Part shown: positions 1 through 8,224 of the stretch, piece by piece
Layout of the letters: each line of letters starts with the position of its first letter
Numbering within the stretch: the first letter of the stretch is position 1
DNA from: Gemmatimonadota bacterium
GTDB taxonomy: Bacteria; Gemmatimonadota; Gemmatimonadetes; Longimicrobiales; Gaopeijiaceae
Direction: 5' to 3'
Length of the DNA stretch: 17,094 nucleotides
Assembly: GCA_007127575.1 (NCBI GenBank)
Contig: SKZC01000090.1
Coordinates: forward strand, 1 to 17,094
Translations under genes and position numbers: made by a program
Notes under the pieces: generated by a model
Database searches by the model: none
What the model was told of the DNA's origin: nothing
What the model saw: only the letters and a program-made list of their open reading frames with translations

Positions 1-1263
1 GCCCGATCTCGATCCGCACAGCCCGGGAGGGAGGCTCTGGGAGCCCGGGGGCGTGCCTACGTCCTCATGCAGGCCGCCGACATCTTCGCCGAGCGGGCTG
101 AGAAGCACGGCCGCCTCATCACCGCCGAAATGGGAAGGCCCCTCAGGGAAGCCATCGGTGAGGCCAAGTCCCTGAGCCGGATGGACAACGAGCTAGAGGG
201 GATGATCGAGGCCCTGGAGCCGGAGGTGGTGGAGGATGGTCGGCTCCGCTCCACCGTCTACCGGGATCCTCTGGGCGTGTGCGGCGCCATCACCCCGTGG
301 AACTTCCCCATGGCCATGCCGTCGTGGCTGGTCCTGCCCGCCCTCATGGCTGGGAACACGGTGGTCTTCAAGCCCTCGGAGGAGACTCCCCTCTCGGGCC
401 AGGCCTACGCTGATGTCCTGAACGAGGTGCTTCCCGAGGACGTGCTCCTGGTCGTTCACGGCGCCGACACCCAAGGCAAGGCCCTGGTCCGCTCCGACGT
501 GGACATGATCGCCTTTACGGGATCGAGAGAGGTGGGCAAGCACATCCTCCGGGAAGCCAGCGGGGATCTCAAGCGCGTCGTCCTCGAGATGGGGGGCAAG
601 GACCCCCTCGTCGTCCTATCCGACGCCGATGTGGAGGCCGCCGCGAAGTTCGCCGCGTGGAGCTCATTTCGGAACGCCGGCCAGGTGTGCGTGGCCACGG
701 AGCGTATCTTTGTCGTGGAGGACATCGCCGACCAGTTCGAGGAGGCCCTAAGCCGGGTGGCGTCGGCGATGAAGGTGGGCAGCGGCGAGGAGGACCCCGA
801 CGTGGGTCCCATGGTCAACTCCCGCCAGCGGGATCACGTCCTGGCCCAGCTCCGATCGGCAGTGGAGGCGGGCGCACGAGTGGTGGCCGGAGGCGAGGGG
901 CATCGGGACAACTTCGTCACGCCCACGGTCCTCGCGGACGTGACCGACGACATGGACATCGCGACCAAGGAGACGTTCGGCCCGGTGGCGTGCGTGAGCC
1001 GGGTGTCGTCCGAGGACGAGGCCGTGGAGCGGGCCAACGACACTCGCTTCGGCCTGGGAGCCGTGGTCTACGGCGGCGACGAGGAAAAGGCGGGTGCTGT
1101 GGCACGACGTCTCAAGGCGGGGATGGTGGGAGTGAACCGCCCCCCGGGGGGTGCGGTGGGCACTCCTTGGGTCGGAGCCCGTGAGAGCGGCTTCGGCTTC
1201 CACAAGGGAAAGGACGGTCACCGCCAGTTCACTCAGATCCGGGTGGTGACCCACAAGCTGTAG
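1..1263 (+). CDS. NAD(P)-dependent aldehyde dehydrogenase (5' partial)
   Basis: Aldehyde dehydrogenase superfamily enzyme that oxidises an aldehyde to its acid with NAD(P)+. The reading frame is open to base 1 and the residues before the first ATG (position 67) still resemble the family (an ARGRAYVLMQAADIF stretch), so the true start lies outside the window. In window codons, the PWNFP motif carries the oxyanion Asn at codon 101. FTGSREVG is the cofactor loop. LEMGGKDP holds the general-base Glu at codon 196, and NAGQVCVATER holds the catalytic Cys at codon 230. The 34-residue Glu-Cys spacing is canonical, and KETFGPV is the C-terminal Glu motif. The overall type is close to succinate-semialdehyde/betaine-aldehyde dehydrogenases, but the substrate cannot be read from sequence. 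About 420 codons are visible of a usual 450-500. The next gene follows after 114 nt on the same strand. Confidence 0.95.
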   Translation, partial: ARSRSAQPGREALGARGRAYVLMQAADIFAERAEKHGRLITAEMGRPLREAIGEAKSLSRMDNELEGMIEALEPEVVEDGRLRSTVYRDPLGVCGAITPWNFPMAMPSWLVLPALMAGNTVVFKPSEETPLSGQAYADVLNEVLPEDVLLVVHGADTQGKALVRSDVDMIAFTGSREVGKHILREASGDLKRVVLEMGGKDPLVVLSDADVEAAAKFAAWSSFRNAGQVCVATERIFVVEDIADQFEEALSRVASAMKVGSGEEDPDVGPMVNSRQRDHVLAQLRSAVEAGARVVAGGEGHRDNFVTPTVLADVTDDMDIATKETFGPVACVSRVSSEDEAVERANDTRFGLGAVVYGGDEEKAGAVARRLKAGMVGVNRPPGGAVGTPWVGARESGFGFHKGKDGHRQFTQIRVVTHKL

Positions 1264-1377
1264 GGCGCTCCCGCGCTGTCCCGGCCGTGCCCACCCTGGA
1301 CCTCCGAATGGTAAAGCCGTGAGCTTTGACAGGTCCCATCGGTTTATCCTCCACCTCTATCAGGAAGGGAATCCGTC

Positions 1378-2079
1378 ATGAAGCTGGATGGAGCCCGAGC
1401 CCTCATCACCGGTGGAAGCGAAGGAATCGGGCGGGCCATCGCCGAGGCTTTCAAAGACAAGGGGGCCCGGGTGGGGGTCATGGCCCGGTCACAGGAAAAG
1501 GTGCGTGGAGCCGCCGAGGAGCTGGGAGCACTCCCCCTCATCGGCGATGTGGGGGTGGAGGAGGACGCCGTCCGCGTCGTGAAAGAGTTCGTTGGGGAGA
1601 TGGGTGGGATCGACATCCTGGTGAACAACGCCGGATTCGGCGATTTCTTCCCACTCGTGGAGACGGATCTGGACCGGTTCGAGGCCGTCATGCGAACTAA
1701 CGTCACCGGTGCCATGCTCATGGCGCGGGAGTGTGCGCGACACTTCATCCAGCAGGAGAGCGGGAATCTGGTGAACATCAGCTCCACCGGCGGTCTCAGG
1801 GGCGGCAAGGGCTCCACAGCCTACTCCGGATCCAAGTTCGCCCTTCGCGGGATGACCGAGTGCTGGAGAGCGGAGCTTCGGCCCTACAACGTCAGGGTCA
1901 CATTGGTGAACCCCAGCGAGGTTCAGACCGACTTCTTCACGAAGCTGGGCTCTCCTCGGGAGTACACGGACAAGAAGCTCCGGGGACAGGAGATCGCCGA
2001 GGCCGTCGTGGGTGCGCTGGAGATCGATGATCGGGGCTTCATCCCTGAATTTTCCGTTTTCGCCACGAACCCGTGGTAG
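1378..2079 (+). CDS. Short-chain dehydrogenase/reductase (SDR), 3-oxoacyl-ACP reductase-like
   Basis: Classical SDR of 233 residues, a cytosolic NAD(P)(H)-dependent oxidoreductase of the FabG-like group. The Rossmann glycine motif TGGSEGIG is at residues 11-18. NNAG is at 83-86, the catalytic Ser at 136, and Tyr149 and Lys153 lie in YSGSK, giving the complete Ser-Tyr-Lys set with normal 13-residue Ser-Tyr spacing. NPSEVQT follows at the usual PG-motif position. The ATG at 1378 has a good ribosome site (AGGAAGG at 1362-1368). It is slightly shorter than a typical FabG (about 245) and lacks the usual C-terminal GG(x)nG tail, ending FSVFATNPW, so it is probably a stand-alone reductase rather than the fatty-acid-synthesis FabG. 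The stop codon overlaps a possible GTG start of the following lipoprotein gene (GTGGTAG at 2073-2079), which would couple their translation. Confidence 0.93.
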   Translation: MKLDGARALITGGSEGIGRAIAEAFKDKGARVGVMARSQEKVRGAAEELGALPLIGDVGVEEDAVRVVKEFVGEMGGIDILVNNAGFGDFFPLVETDLDRFEAVMRTNVTGAMLMARECARHFIQQESGNLVNISSTGGLRGGKGSTAYSGSKFALRGMTECWRAELRPYNVRVTLVNPSEVQTDFFTKLGSPREYTDKKLRGQEIAEAVVGALEIDDRGFIPEFSVFATNPW

Positions 2080-2163
2080 AAGCCCCAGTCGCGGGCGAGG
2101 GCATCGAGTCCCGCCTGTGGACCTTCGTGGGCGCCCTTGCCCTGGCACTTTTGGGCCCTGGCC
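2073..2163 (+). other. Lipoprotein signal-peptide coding segment in the alternate frame
   Basis: Read from the GTG at 2073, frame 3 encodes an N-terminal stretch with an Arg followed by a hydrophobic run (RLWTFVGALALAL), as expected for a lipoprotein signal peptide, but it then runs into unrelated sequence. The frame-1 protein that follows supplies the missing lipobox (LAAC, Cys codon 2167-2169). Removing one T from the T4 run at 2149-2152 would join them as ALALWALAACAGG. This is what the sequence shows. That it is a real frameshift, rather than a sequencing or assembly error, is not established. Confidence 0.5.
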
Positions 2164-3168
2164 GCATGTGCCGGGGGCGAGGGCACGGGCCTACAAGAGA
2201 TCCGCTACGCGGCCCTGGAAGGACGAGAGTGCGCCCATGCGCTCCCGGACTTGACCCTGGAGGCCCGAGGAACCGAGCCCTCGTGGGCCGTACGGGTTTC
2301 CGGCGACGAGGCGCTTTGGATCACCCCGGAAGAGCTGGAGGTGGCTCCCTCCACCGATCTCATCCTCCTGGATGTCTACCCGCACCGGGATCACGTCCAT
2401 GTGGGCTCGCTCCTGGAAGTCACGGACCGGGAGGGCTACGACAATCAGCCCCATTTCCGGGACGAGGACCGGATCTTGTTCTCCTCCATCCGGGAAGGGG
2501 ACCAGTCCGACATTTACCAGTTCACCATTTCCGAAGAGTCGGTGGAACGCCTGACGGACACGCCGGAGAGTGAGTTTTCGCCCAGGCTGGTTCCGACGGG
2601 AGACGGCTTTTCCGTAGTCCGCGTGGAAGCCGATGGTGTCTCCCAGCGCCTGTACGTCTATCCCTTCGAGGAGGGCGATCCAATCCCGCTCCTGGAGGGC
2701 GTGGACGACGTGGGCTACCACGCCTGGGCCGGAGCCGGCCGAGTGGCCCTCTTCCGTGTGGGTGAGCCGTCGAGCCTCCATCTGGCCGACCTGGAGACGG
2801 GAGAGGCACGGCACATCCAGGACCATGTGGGAACGAGCCTCCAGAGCATCCCGGGTGAGGAGGCGGTGAGCTTCGTCGACACCTCCGGTGACGCCCAGTG
2901 GCAACTCAAGAGGCTGGACGGACGCACCGGGGAGGTGACGAACCTGGCGGAGGCCCCGCCGGACGGCCAGGAGCATGTCTGGCTTTCCAATGTCACGGTC
3001 GTCATGGCGCACGAAGGAGTTCTGTATCGCACCGCGCCGGGCCGGGACCCATACTGGACCCCGTTCCTGAATCTGGGACCTTATCTGGGATCGTTCACTC
3101 GCTTCGCCATGAGCCCTTCAGGGCTCCGACTCACGGTGGTGGTGACTCGGGAGGAAGGGGGGGACTGA
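2137..3168 (+). CDS. Putative TolB-like (PD40) beta-propeller lipoprotein
   Basis: About 343 residues in the visible frame. Beyond the N-terminus the protein is a run of short beta-strand repeats with the flavour of TolB/PD40 propellers: PHFRDEDRILFSS, SEFSPRLVPTGDG, DDVGYHAWAGAGRVALF, TRFAMSPSGLRLTVV. These alternate 'data read-out' blades with Asp/Ser-Pro turns. This family usually sits in the periplasm, but the ligand and role are unknown. The lipobox LAAC (Cys codon at 2167) is visible, but the in-frame TTG start at 2137 leaves only ten residues before it and no basic n-region. The proper signal peptide is encoded upstream in another frame (2073-2163), so the gene as read appears to carry a one-base frameshift. 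It overlaps or abuts the SDR stop and converges with the TPR-barrel gene 21 nt downstream. Function is unassigned. Confidence 0.7.
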   Translation: MPWHFWALAACAGGEGTGLQEIRYAALEGRECAHALPDLTLEARGTEPSWAVRVSGDEALWITPEELEVAPSTDLILLDVYPHRDHVHVGSLLEVTDREGYDNQPHFRDEDRILFSSIREGDQSDIYQFTISEESVERLTDTPESEFSPRLVPTGDGFSVVRVEADGVSQRLYVYPFEEGDPIPLLEGVDDVGYHAWAGAGRVALFRVGEPSSLHLADLETGEARHIQDHVGTSLQSIPGEEAVSFVDTSGDAQWQLKRLDGRTGEVTNLAEAPPDGQEHVWLSNVTVVMAHEGVLYRTAPGRDPYWTPFLNLGPYLGSFTRFAMSPSGLRLTVVVTREEGGD

Positions 3169-3189
3169 AGGAAGCGGAGGGACGGCCCG

Positions 3190-5043
3190 TCAAAAGCTCC
3201 ACCGGAGATCCAGGGTGACGGCGCCGAACCGGTACTCCGCATCTCCCACACCCACCCGGTCCAGCCCCGAGGAGGAGCCCACTCCGGAAAACGTCATCTC
3301 ACGCCCAGGACCCCACGTATAGGTGACGGCGGCAGCTCCGCGGGCGGCTCCCTCCCATTCCGCCCCTTGGATCTGCTGAAGGCCGGGAGCACCTTCCAGC
3401 CTGAGGTTCCACTCCCCACGCCCGCCTCTCCAACGAACCGGCACCTCCATCTGTAGGAGTCGAGAGGGCGCGAAATAGCCGTCGTCCGGGCTCTCACGGA
3501 AACCCAGCGCGTGAGCCGTGATGCCGGCCGCCAGGCCCAGATCCCCGCCTCGGTCCACTCCACCACCTACCCGCCAGCGCCGGTTCGGAACGGTGCCCTC
3601 CACTTCGGCCCATCCCCCTGTGGCAGAGGCACTCCAGCCGGGCCACGGCATCCATTGGAGGTTCCCGTTCGACTCCAGAATCCGGACGTCCCTCTGGAGA
3701 AGTGCTGCAGTGACATCGAAAGGGGCGTAGCGAAGCTCCACATCCACCGTAACGGGAGAACGCCCCGGAGAGGCGAAGGCGGCGCCGAGCTCCGGACGGG
3801 CCCCCCCCGCTTGCTCCGGTGCCGTGGACCCTCCGGCGCGGAGCTCCGTGCGCCACCCCGGCTCGAAGTGGCGGGTCACGGCCAGGTTCAGACCGTACCT
3901 GGAATCCTGGAGGACACCTAGACGCATCCGGCGGGACTCCAGCGCCCACGACAGCTCCAGTCGAGGAGCCAAGGGAAGCACACCGGAGGCCGTGACTCCA
4001 CGAGCGCGGTGACCGTCCGAGTCCCACTCGTGCACGGCCCGCACCCGGGTTCGGGGGGCCGTCATAGCCTCGGCCCACTGAATCTGCTCCCGAAGCTCCG
4101 GACTCTCGGTTCGGAGGTGGCCCGGTGCGGCCTCCGCCTCCTCCAACGCCGTGTGGTTTCGCCCCTGCCAGCGAAGGTTCTGGACCAACCCGGCATGGTT
4201 CAGGGGGTCGTGGGGAGCCAGGGCGACGGCCCGCCGCCAGGCGTTCTCACCTTCCTCCAACGCGCCCGTCCAGGTAAGTGCCCGTGCCAGGCCCGACCAG
4301 GCTTCCGTGAAGGAATCATCGTGCTGCAACGCCTCACGGAAGTGGAAGATGGCCTCATCCAGAGCGCCTCCCATAGTGAGGAGTCGGCCCAGTGTCACCC
4401 GGGTCTCCACATCGTCCGAAGCCTCCTCCAGAGTCGCCTCCAGATCGCGCCGAGCCTCGTCCAAGCGACCCGCCGAAAGAAGGGCCTGTGCCCGAGAGCG
4501 TCGAAAAGCTCCGACCCCACCCGGCTCGGCAGCGAGTAGGCGGTCGTACGCAGAGACGGAAGCCTCCGCCTCCCCCGCCCAGAAGAGGACCTGGGCCTGG
4601 ACCTCCAATGCCAGGGAGGTGCCGGGATCGTCCTCCAGGACCCAGCCCAACGCTTCCAGCGCCTGCTCCAGCTCGCCGTCCCACGCCAGGACCCGGGCAC
4701 GGAGGGCCGCCGCCTCCGAATCCCCGGGCTCCAGCTCCAGGAGGCGGTCGAAGTACTCCAGGGACCCGTCAAAGTCGTCTCGCCAGCCACGAAGGAGGGC
4801 GAGGCGGAGAAGAGCGACCCGGGATTCGGGCTCCCTCTCCAGAATTCGATGGTACCACGCCTCCGCCTCCTCGTGCTCTCCTTCGACCCAGGCTTCCTCC
4901 GCCCGCTCCTCCCAGGTGAGGGTGTCGGAGGGAATAGGAGCGTCCGGCGTCGGAAGGGAAGGAGCCGCCTTCGGGACGGCGAGAGTCGGGAGGGCGAGGA
5001 AGAGCCACAGGGTGGCTGCGGAGAAATGTCCGAAGGTGAGCAT
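3190..5043 (-). CDS. TPR-repeat outer-membrane beta-barrel protein (YaiO-like)
   Basis: 617 residues from the ATG at 5043. Residues 1 to about 22 form a signal peptide (FSAATLWLFLALPTLA). Residues ~40-325 hold about seven or eight tetratricopeptide repeats with clear W-x2-G-x3-A and A-x3-ALxxDP signatures, for example WEERAEEAWVEGEHEEAEAW and VLAWDGELEQALEALGWVLE. From ~330 the chain changes to alternating aromatic/hydrophobic strands and ends in RWSF. A terminal Phe is the usual outer-membrane barrel recognition signal. The architecture matches YaiO-type TPR/OMB proteins and, more loosely, the TPR-porin exopolysaccharide secretins (BcsC/PgaA), so a role in surface polysaccharide or outer-membrane transport is plausible but not shown. 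The frame stays open for 209 further codons upstream, but those overlap the oxidase gene, and the signal peptide fixes the start here. No strong ribosome site is visible. Confidence 0.85.
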   Translation of the reverse strand: MLTFGHFSAATLWLFLALPTLAVPKAAPSLPTPDAPIPSDTLTWEERAEEAWVEGEHEEAEAWYHRILEREPESRVALLRLALLRGWRDDFDGSLEYFDRLLELEPGDSEAAALRARVLAWDGELEQALEALGWVLEDDPGTSLALEVQAQVLFWAGEAEASVSAYDRLLAAEPGGVGAFRRSRAQALLSAGRLDEARRDLEATLEEASDDVETRVTLGRLLTMGGALDEAIFHFREALQHDDSFTEAWSGLARALTWTGALEEGENAWRRAVALAPHDPLNHAGLVQNLRWQGRNHTALEEAEAAPGHLRTESPELREQIQWAEAMTAPRTRVRAVHEWDSDGHRARGVTASGVLPLAPRLELSWALESRRMRLGVLQDSRYGLNLAVTRHFEPGWRTELRAGGSTAPEQAGGARPELGAAFASPGRSPVTVDVELRYAPFDVTAALLQRDVRILESNGNLQWMPWPGWSASATGGWAEVEGTVPNRRWRVGGGVDRGGDLGLAAGITAHALGFRESPDDGYFAPSRLLQMEVPVRWRGGRGEWNLRLEGAPGLQQIQGAEWEGAARGAAAVTYTWGPGREMTFSGVGSSSGLDRVGVGDAEYRFGAVTLDLRWSF

Positions 5044-5236
5044 GGCAACTCTGTGAGCGGCTCCAGGGACGGGCGGACCCGGGCCCCGAGAAGCTACGGA
5101 ACTCCGGGAAGGGGGAGCAAGCGAAGGGCGACCGTTCATCGGACTTGCGGGAAGGTGCGCCCGGATCGTATTCGTGGAAGAACGTCGGCTCGCGTTTCCT
5201 TTGCCGCCGACCCCCTTCGGCCACGAGGAACCCCTT
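5044..5236 (+). promoter_or_regulatory. Divergent intergenic region with weak promoter candidates
   Basis: This 193-bp gap separates the minus-strand TPR-barrel gene from the plus-strand oxidase, so it should contain both promoters. On the plus strand TTGCGG (5145-5150) and TATTCG (5169-5174) are 18 nt apart. On the minus strand TTGCTC (plus 5115-5120) and TAGCTT (plus 5091-5096) are also 18 nt apart. Each box matches consensus at only about three of six bases, so these are candidates only. No inverted repeat of note was seen. Confidence 0.2.
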
Positions 5237-6613
5237 ATGGCACTCGGCTCCCTACCGTCCGAAGCTCTTGAAGATCTCAGAGGCCGGTTCGCCGGCAACC
5301 TGGTGGGCCCTGCGGACCCGGCATACGAAGAAGAGCGAAAGGTCCACAACGGCGCCATCGATCGACGTCCCGCGCTGGTGGCGGTCTGCCGAGGCACCGC
5401 CGACGTCGTGGACGCCCTGGCCTTCGCCCGGGAACACGGTCTCCCCATCTCGGTTCGAGGGGGCGGGCACAACGTGGCCGGGAGGGCGGTGCTGGATGAC
5501 GGCCTGGTCATCGACCTCTCCCGGATGAAGGGCATCCACGTGGATCCGGAAGGGCGGGTTGCACGGGCCGAGGCCGGGCTCACCTGGAAGGAGTTCAACC
5601 GCGAAACGCAGCTCTTCGGGCTGGCCACCACCGGAGGCGTGGTGTCGTCCACGGGGATCGCCGGACTCACCCTCGGTGGGGGCCTGGGCTACCTCATGGG
5701 AAAATACGGCCTCGCGGTGGACAACCTGGTGTCCGCCGAAGTCGTGTTGGCCGATGGACGGGTGGTCACCGCCGATGAGGAGAACGAACCGGACCTTTTC
5801 TGGGGCCTCCGCGGCGGGGGCGGAAACTTCGGGATCGTCACCTCCTTCGAGTACCGGTTGCATCCGGTGTCCACCGTGACCGGGGGATTGATGGCACACC
5901 CCATCGATGATGCCGGCGAGCTCCTTCGGTTCTACCGAGATCTGTGTGAGACGTTGCCCGACGAGGTCGTGGCCTTTGGAGCCCTGGTTCACGCTCCCGA
6001 CGGCTCCGGGACCAAGCTGGGCGCCATCGCTCTCTGCGACCTCCGACCGCCGGGGACCGACGACACCGTAGTGGAGACCGTGCGAGGATTCGGTTCTCCG
6101 GTGGTGGACGCCTTGCAACCCATGCCCTACGAGACCGTGAACACCCTGATGGACCCGGCGTACCCGAAGGGCGCCTCCAACTACTGGAAGACCAGCATGG
6201 TGAGCGAGCTCTCCGACCAGGCGCTGGACACCCTCGTGGAGTGCTTTTCCGAGGCGCCCTCCCCCATGGATGCCATCCTCCTGGAGCACTTCCATGGCGA
6301 GGTGAGCCGGGTTCCGGTGGACGCCACCGCCTATCCGCACCGGAAGGACGGTTTCAACTTCGGCGCCGTCTCCGAGTGGCTCGACCCCAAGCTGAGCGAC
6401 CGCTGCGTGGCGTGGGCCCGTGGGACGTATTCGGCCATGGAGTCCTACCTGAGCCCGGAGCGCTACGTGAACTACCTGGAGGACGATGCGCCGCCGGAGG
6501 CTTTGACCGGAGCGTATGGCCCGAACCTGGACAGGCTCCGGGCCGTGAAGGCCATCTACGATCCGGAAAACGTCTTCCGGTCGAATCAGAACATCGAGCC
6601 GGCCCCCGCATAG
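5237..6613 (+). CDS. BBE-type FAD-linked oxidase (berberine bridge enzyme-like)
   Basis: 458 residues from the ATG at 5237, which has a GAGGA site at 5224-5228. An earlier in-frame GTG at 5174 would add 21 residues without family resemblance. Residues ~35-210 are a PCMH-type FAD domain. RGGGHN contains His78, the expected 8-alpha-N-histidyl attachment point, and TGIAGLTLGGGLGYL is the second flavin loop. In plant-type bicovalent enzymes a Cys sits just before that loop. Here the position reads STG, so a single covalent link is predicted. The C-terminal BBE motif is YGPNLDRLRAVKAIYDPENVF. Such enzymes oxidise sugars, alcohols or secondary metabolites with O2, and the substrate is unknown. It is divergent from the TPR-barrel gene and converges with the CNNM gene, 50 nt away. 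Confidence 0.92.
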   Translation: MALGSLPSEALEDLRGRFAGNLVGPADPAYEEERKVHNGAIDRRPALVAVCRGTADVVDALAFAREHGLPISVRGGGHNVAGRAVLDDGLVIDLSRMKGIHVDPEGRVARAEAGLTWKEFNRETQLFGLATTGGVVSSTGIAGLTLGGGLGYLMGKYGLAVDNLVSAEVVLADGRVVTADEENEPDLFWGLRGGGGNFGIVTSFEYRLHPVSTVTGGLMAHPIDDAGELLRFYRDLCETLPDEVVAFGALVHAPDGSGTKLGAIALCDLRPPGTDDTVVETVRGFGSPVVDALQPMPYETVNTLMDPAYPKGASNYWKTSMVSELSDQALDTLVECFSEAPSPMDAILLEHFHGEVSRVPVDATAYPHRKDGFNFGAVSEWLDPKLSDRCVAWARGTYSAMESYLSPERYVNYLEDDAPPEALTGAYGPNLDRLRAVKAIYDPENVFRSNQNIEPAPA

Positions 6614-6663
6614 CTGCCACGGCGAGCCGGCTCCAAGCCTCGGGTACCGCGATTCGGGCCCCG

Positions 6664-7977
6664 TCACCCGTCGGTACGCTCGGAGTCGTCGGGGGGCGTG
6701 TCGCCGGAGACCCGGGTGACCCACACCTTGTCCACCCGGCTTCCATCCATGTCCACCACCTCCACACGGAATCCTCTCCAGCGAAACGCTGCAGTGGAAT
6801 GTGGCTGACCCTCCAACTGCTCCACCACGAAGGAGTGGACGGTAGGGAACCTGGACAGCTCAGGTGCATCCTCCTGGAAGGTGGCCAGGAACCGGTCCAT
6901 GGGCAGGAGACCATCCAGCAGCCAGGACCCGTCGGTCCGCTCCAGGACCTCCGGGGGAGCCACCTCTTCGGCGGTGGGGAGGTCGCCTACGATCCCCTCC
7001 AGCACATCGTTCAGGGTGACCAGGCCCAGGACCTCATCGCGGTCGCCCATGACGAGAGCCATATGGTCCCCTGACCACTGGAACAGCTCCAGGAGACGAA
7101 AGGCGGGGGTGAACTGCGGGAGGGAGTGGGGCGTTCGAAGATGGGAGTCCAGCCGGAGATCGTCGCCGGAGAGGAGCTGCGCCAGAAGGTCCTGCACCTT
7201 CACGTAGCCCGCGGTCTGGTTCACGTCTCCGTCAGCTACCAGGTACCGGGTGTGCTCCACCTTTCCCAGACCTGTTTTCCATTCTTCGGGGCCTTGACCG
7301 CGGTCCAGCCAAACGATGTCGTCCCGGGGCGTCATGAGGGCGCCGATCCAGGTGTCGCTGAGGCGGAAGAGGCGTTCCGTGATCTGCTGCTCCGTAGCCT
7401 CCAGAACGCCGGTCTCGGTGGCGTGGGCAATCATCCCCCGGATCTCTTCCTCCGTCACGTCCGGCTCGTCCCGGTGGTGACGGCCCACGAGCCGGAGCAC
7501 CAGGTCGCTGGCTCCCTCCAGGATCCGAACTAGGGGCCCCGCCGCCGTGGCCAGGAGACGCATGCCCCCTGCGACGCGTGACGCCACCTTCTCCGGGTCC
7601 TGGAGGGCGAGGCGCTTGGGAACCAACTCCCCCAGAACCACCGTGAGGAACGTCACCAGCCCCACCACGAGGACCAGGGCGACCTCCGGGGCCAGCGAGG
7701 GGGGGACACCGGCCCCAGCCAGGGGCTCCGCCAGGGTGCCGGCCACCCGGGTGCCCCCGAAGGCCCCGGCCACCACGGCGATGGCGGTGATCCCAATCTG
7801 CACGGTGGAAAGGAACCGGCCGGGCTCGTTCGCCAGGGCAAGGGCGGCGGCGGCCGCCGCGTCCCCCTCCTCAGCCCTCATTCGAAGTCGGACCTTACGA
7901 GCCGTGACCACCGCGATTTCGGATGCGGCGAGCACCGCATTGATGGCCACCAGGAGCAGGAGGATGCCGAATTCCAT
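6664..7977 (-). CDS. CNNM/CorC family membrane protein (DUF21-CBS-CorC_HlyC)
   Basis: 437 residues from the ATG at 7977. A CCGGAG site lies 5 nt upstream, and another ATG at 7992 is possible. The N-terminal DUF21 transmembrane domain contains a first helix at 1-21 (ILLLLVAINAVLAASEIA), then FLSTVQIGITAIAVVAGAF, and a long helix ending VTFLTVVLGELVPKR, the family's signature. A tandem CBS pair follows (LMTPRDDIVWLD...; RTPHSLPQFTPAFRLLELF...GLVTLNDVLEGIVGD). The chain finishes with a CorC/HlyC domain (DGSWLLDGLLPMDRF...GFRVEVVDMDGSRVDKVWV). Family members are Mg2+/Co2+ or Na+/Mg2+ exchangers regulated by nucleotide binding to the CBS pair, and older annotations call them hemolysins. All domains are present and length is normal. 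The gene stands alone, convergent with the oxidase and divergent from the ABC gene. Confidence 0.93.
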   Translation of the reverse strand: MEFGILLLLVAINAVLAASEIAVVTARKVRLRMRAEEGDAAAAAALALANEPGRFLSTVQIGITAIAVVAGAFGGTRVAGTLAEPLAGAGVPPSLAPEVALVLVVGLVTFLTVVLGELVPKRLALQDPEKVASRVAGGMRLLATAAGPLVRILEGASDLVLRLVGRHHRDEPDVTEEEIRGMIAHATETGVLEATEQQITERLFRLSDTWIGALMTPRDDIVWLDRGQGPEEWKTGLGKVEHTRYLVADGDVNQTAGYVKVQDLLAQLLSGDDLRLDSHLRTPHSLPQFTPAFRLLELFQWSGDHMALVMGDRDEVLGLVTLNDVLEGIVGDLPTAEEVAPPEVLERTDGSWLLDGLLPMDRFLATFQEDAPELSRFPTVHSFVVEQLEGQPHSTAAFRWRGFRVEVVDMDGSRVDKVWVTRVSGDTPPDDSERTDG

Positions 7978-8224
7978 GGCCGCTCCGGTCATGAGGGCCC
8001 CACGGACAGGCAATCCACCTCCACCGGCTTCCCACAACGGACCCTCAGCTCTTGTATCATGATGGGGCTGGTCATCCTTCCGTCTCCGCGTCTACTTGGC
8101 GGTGGCCGGGTCGATCCGGCGAACCTCGTTGTTGGAAAGGAACACGAGAGGAGAACCTGGGCCAGAAAGGTGTAGTCCCCGAGAACCTTCCAACCCGGTT
8201 TGATACCGCAGCCCCGACACCGCC
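7978..8224. other. 247-bp divergent intergenic region
   Basis: It lies between the minus-strand CNNM gene and the plus-strand ABC ATPase, so both promoters should be here. I found no convincing -35/-10 pair on either strand. A short palindrome ATCATGAT (8056-8063) and an imperfect inverted repeat (8131-8140 with 8186-8194) are visible but not above chance. An in-frame TGA at 8201 shows that the ABC gene cannot start further upstream. Confidence 0.4.

Noticed and set aside
1326..1354. TTGACA at 1326-1331 as the SDR promoter
   Set aside because: The -35 is perfect but no -10 lies 16-18 nt downstream; the near matches are 11-13 nt or 24 nt away.
4151..5056. 301-codon plus-strand open frame opposite the TPR-barrel gene
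   Set aside because: Low-complexity Arg/Ser/Pro composition typical of an antisense shadow.
5044..5670. Upstream extension of the TPR-barrel frame (209 extra open codons)
   Set aside because: It overlaps the oxidase gene and has no signal-peptide-like start; the predicted signal peptide begins at 5043.
5252..6724. 490-codon minus-strand open frame opposite the oxidase
   Set aside because: It is a long shadow of GC-rich coding DNA with no recognisable protein motifs.
8131..8194. Inverted repeat GTTGGAAAGG / CCTTCCAAC
   Set aside because: One bulge and a 45-nt loop; arms of this length are expected by chance.
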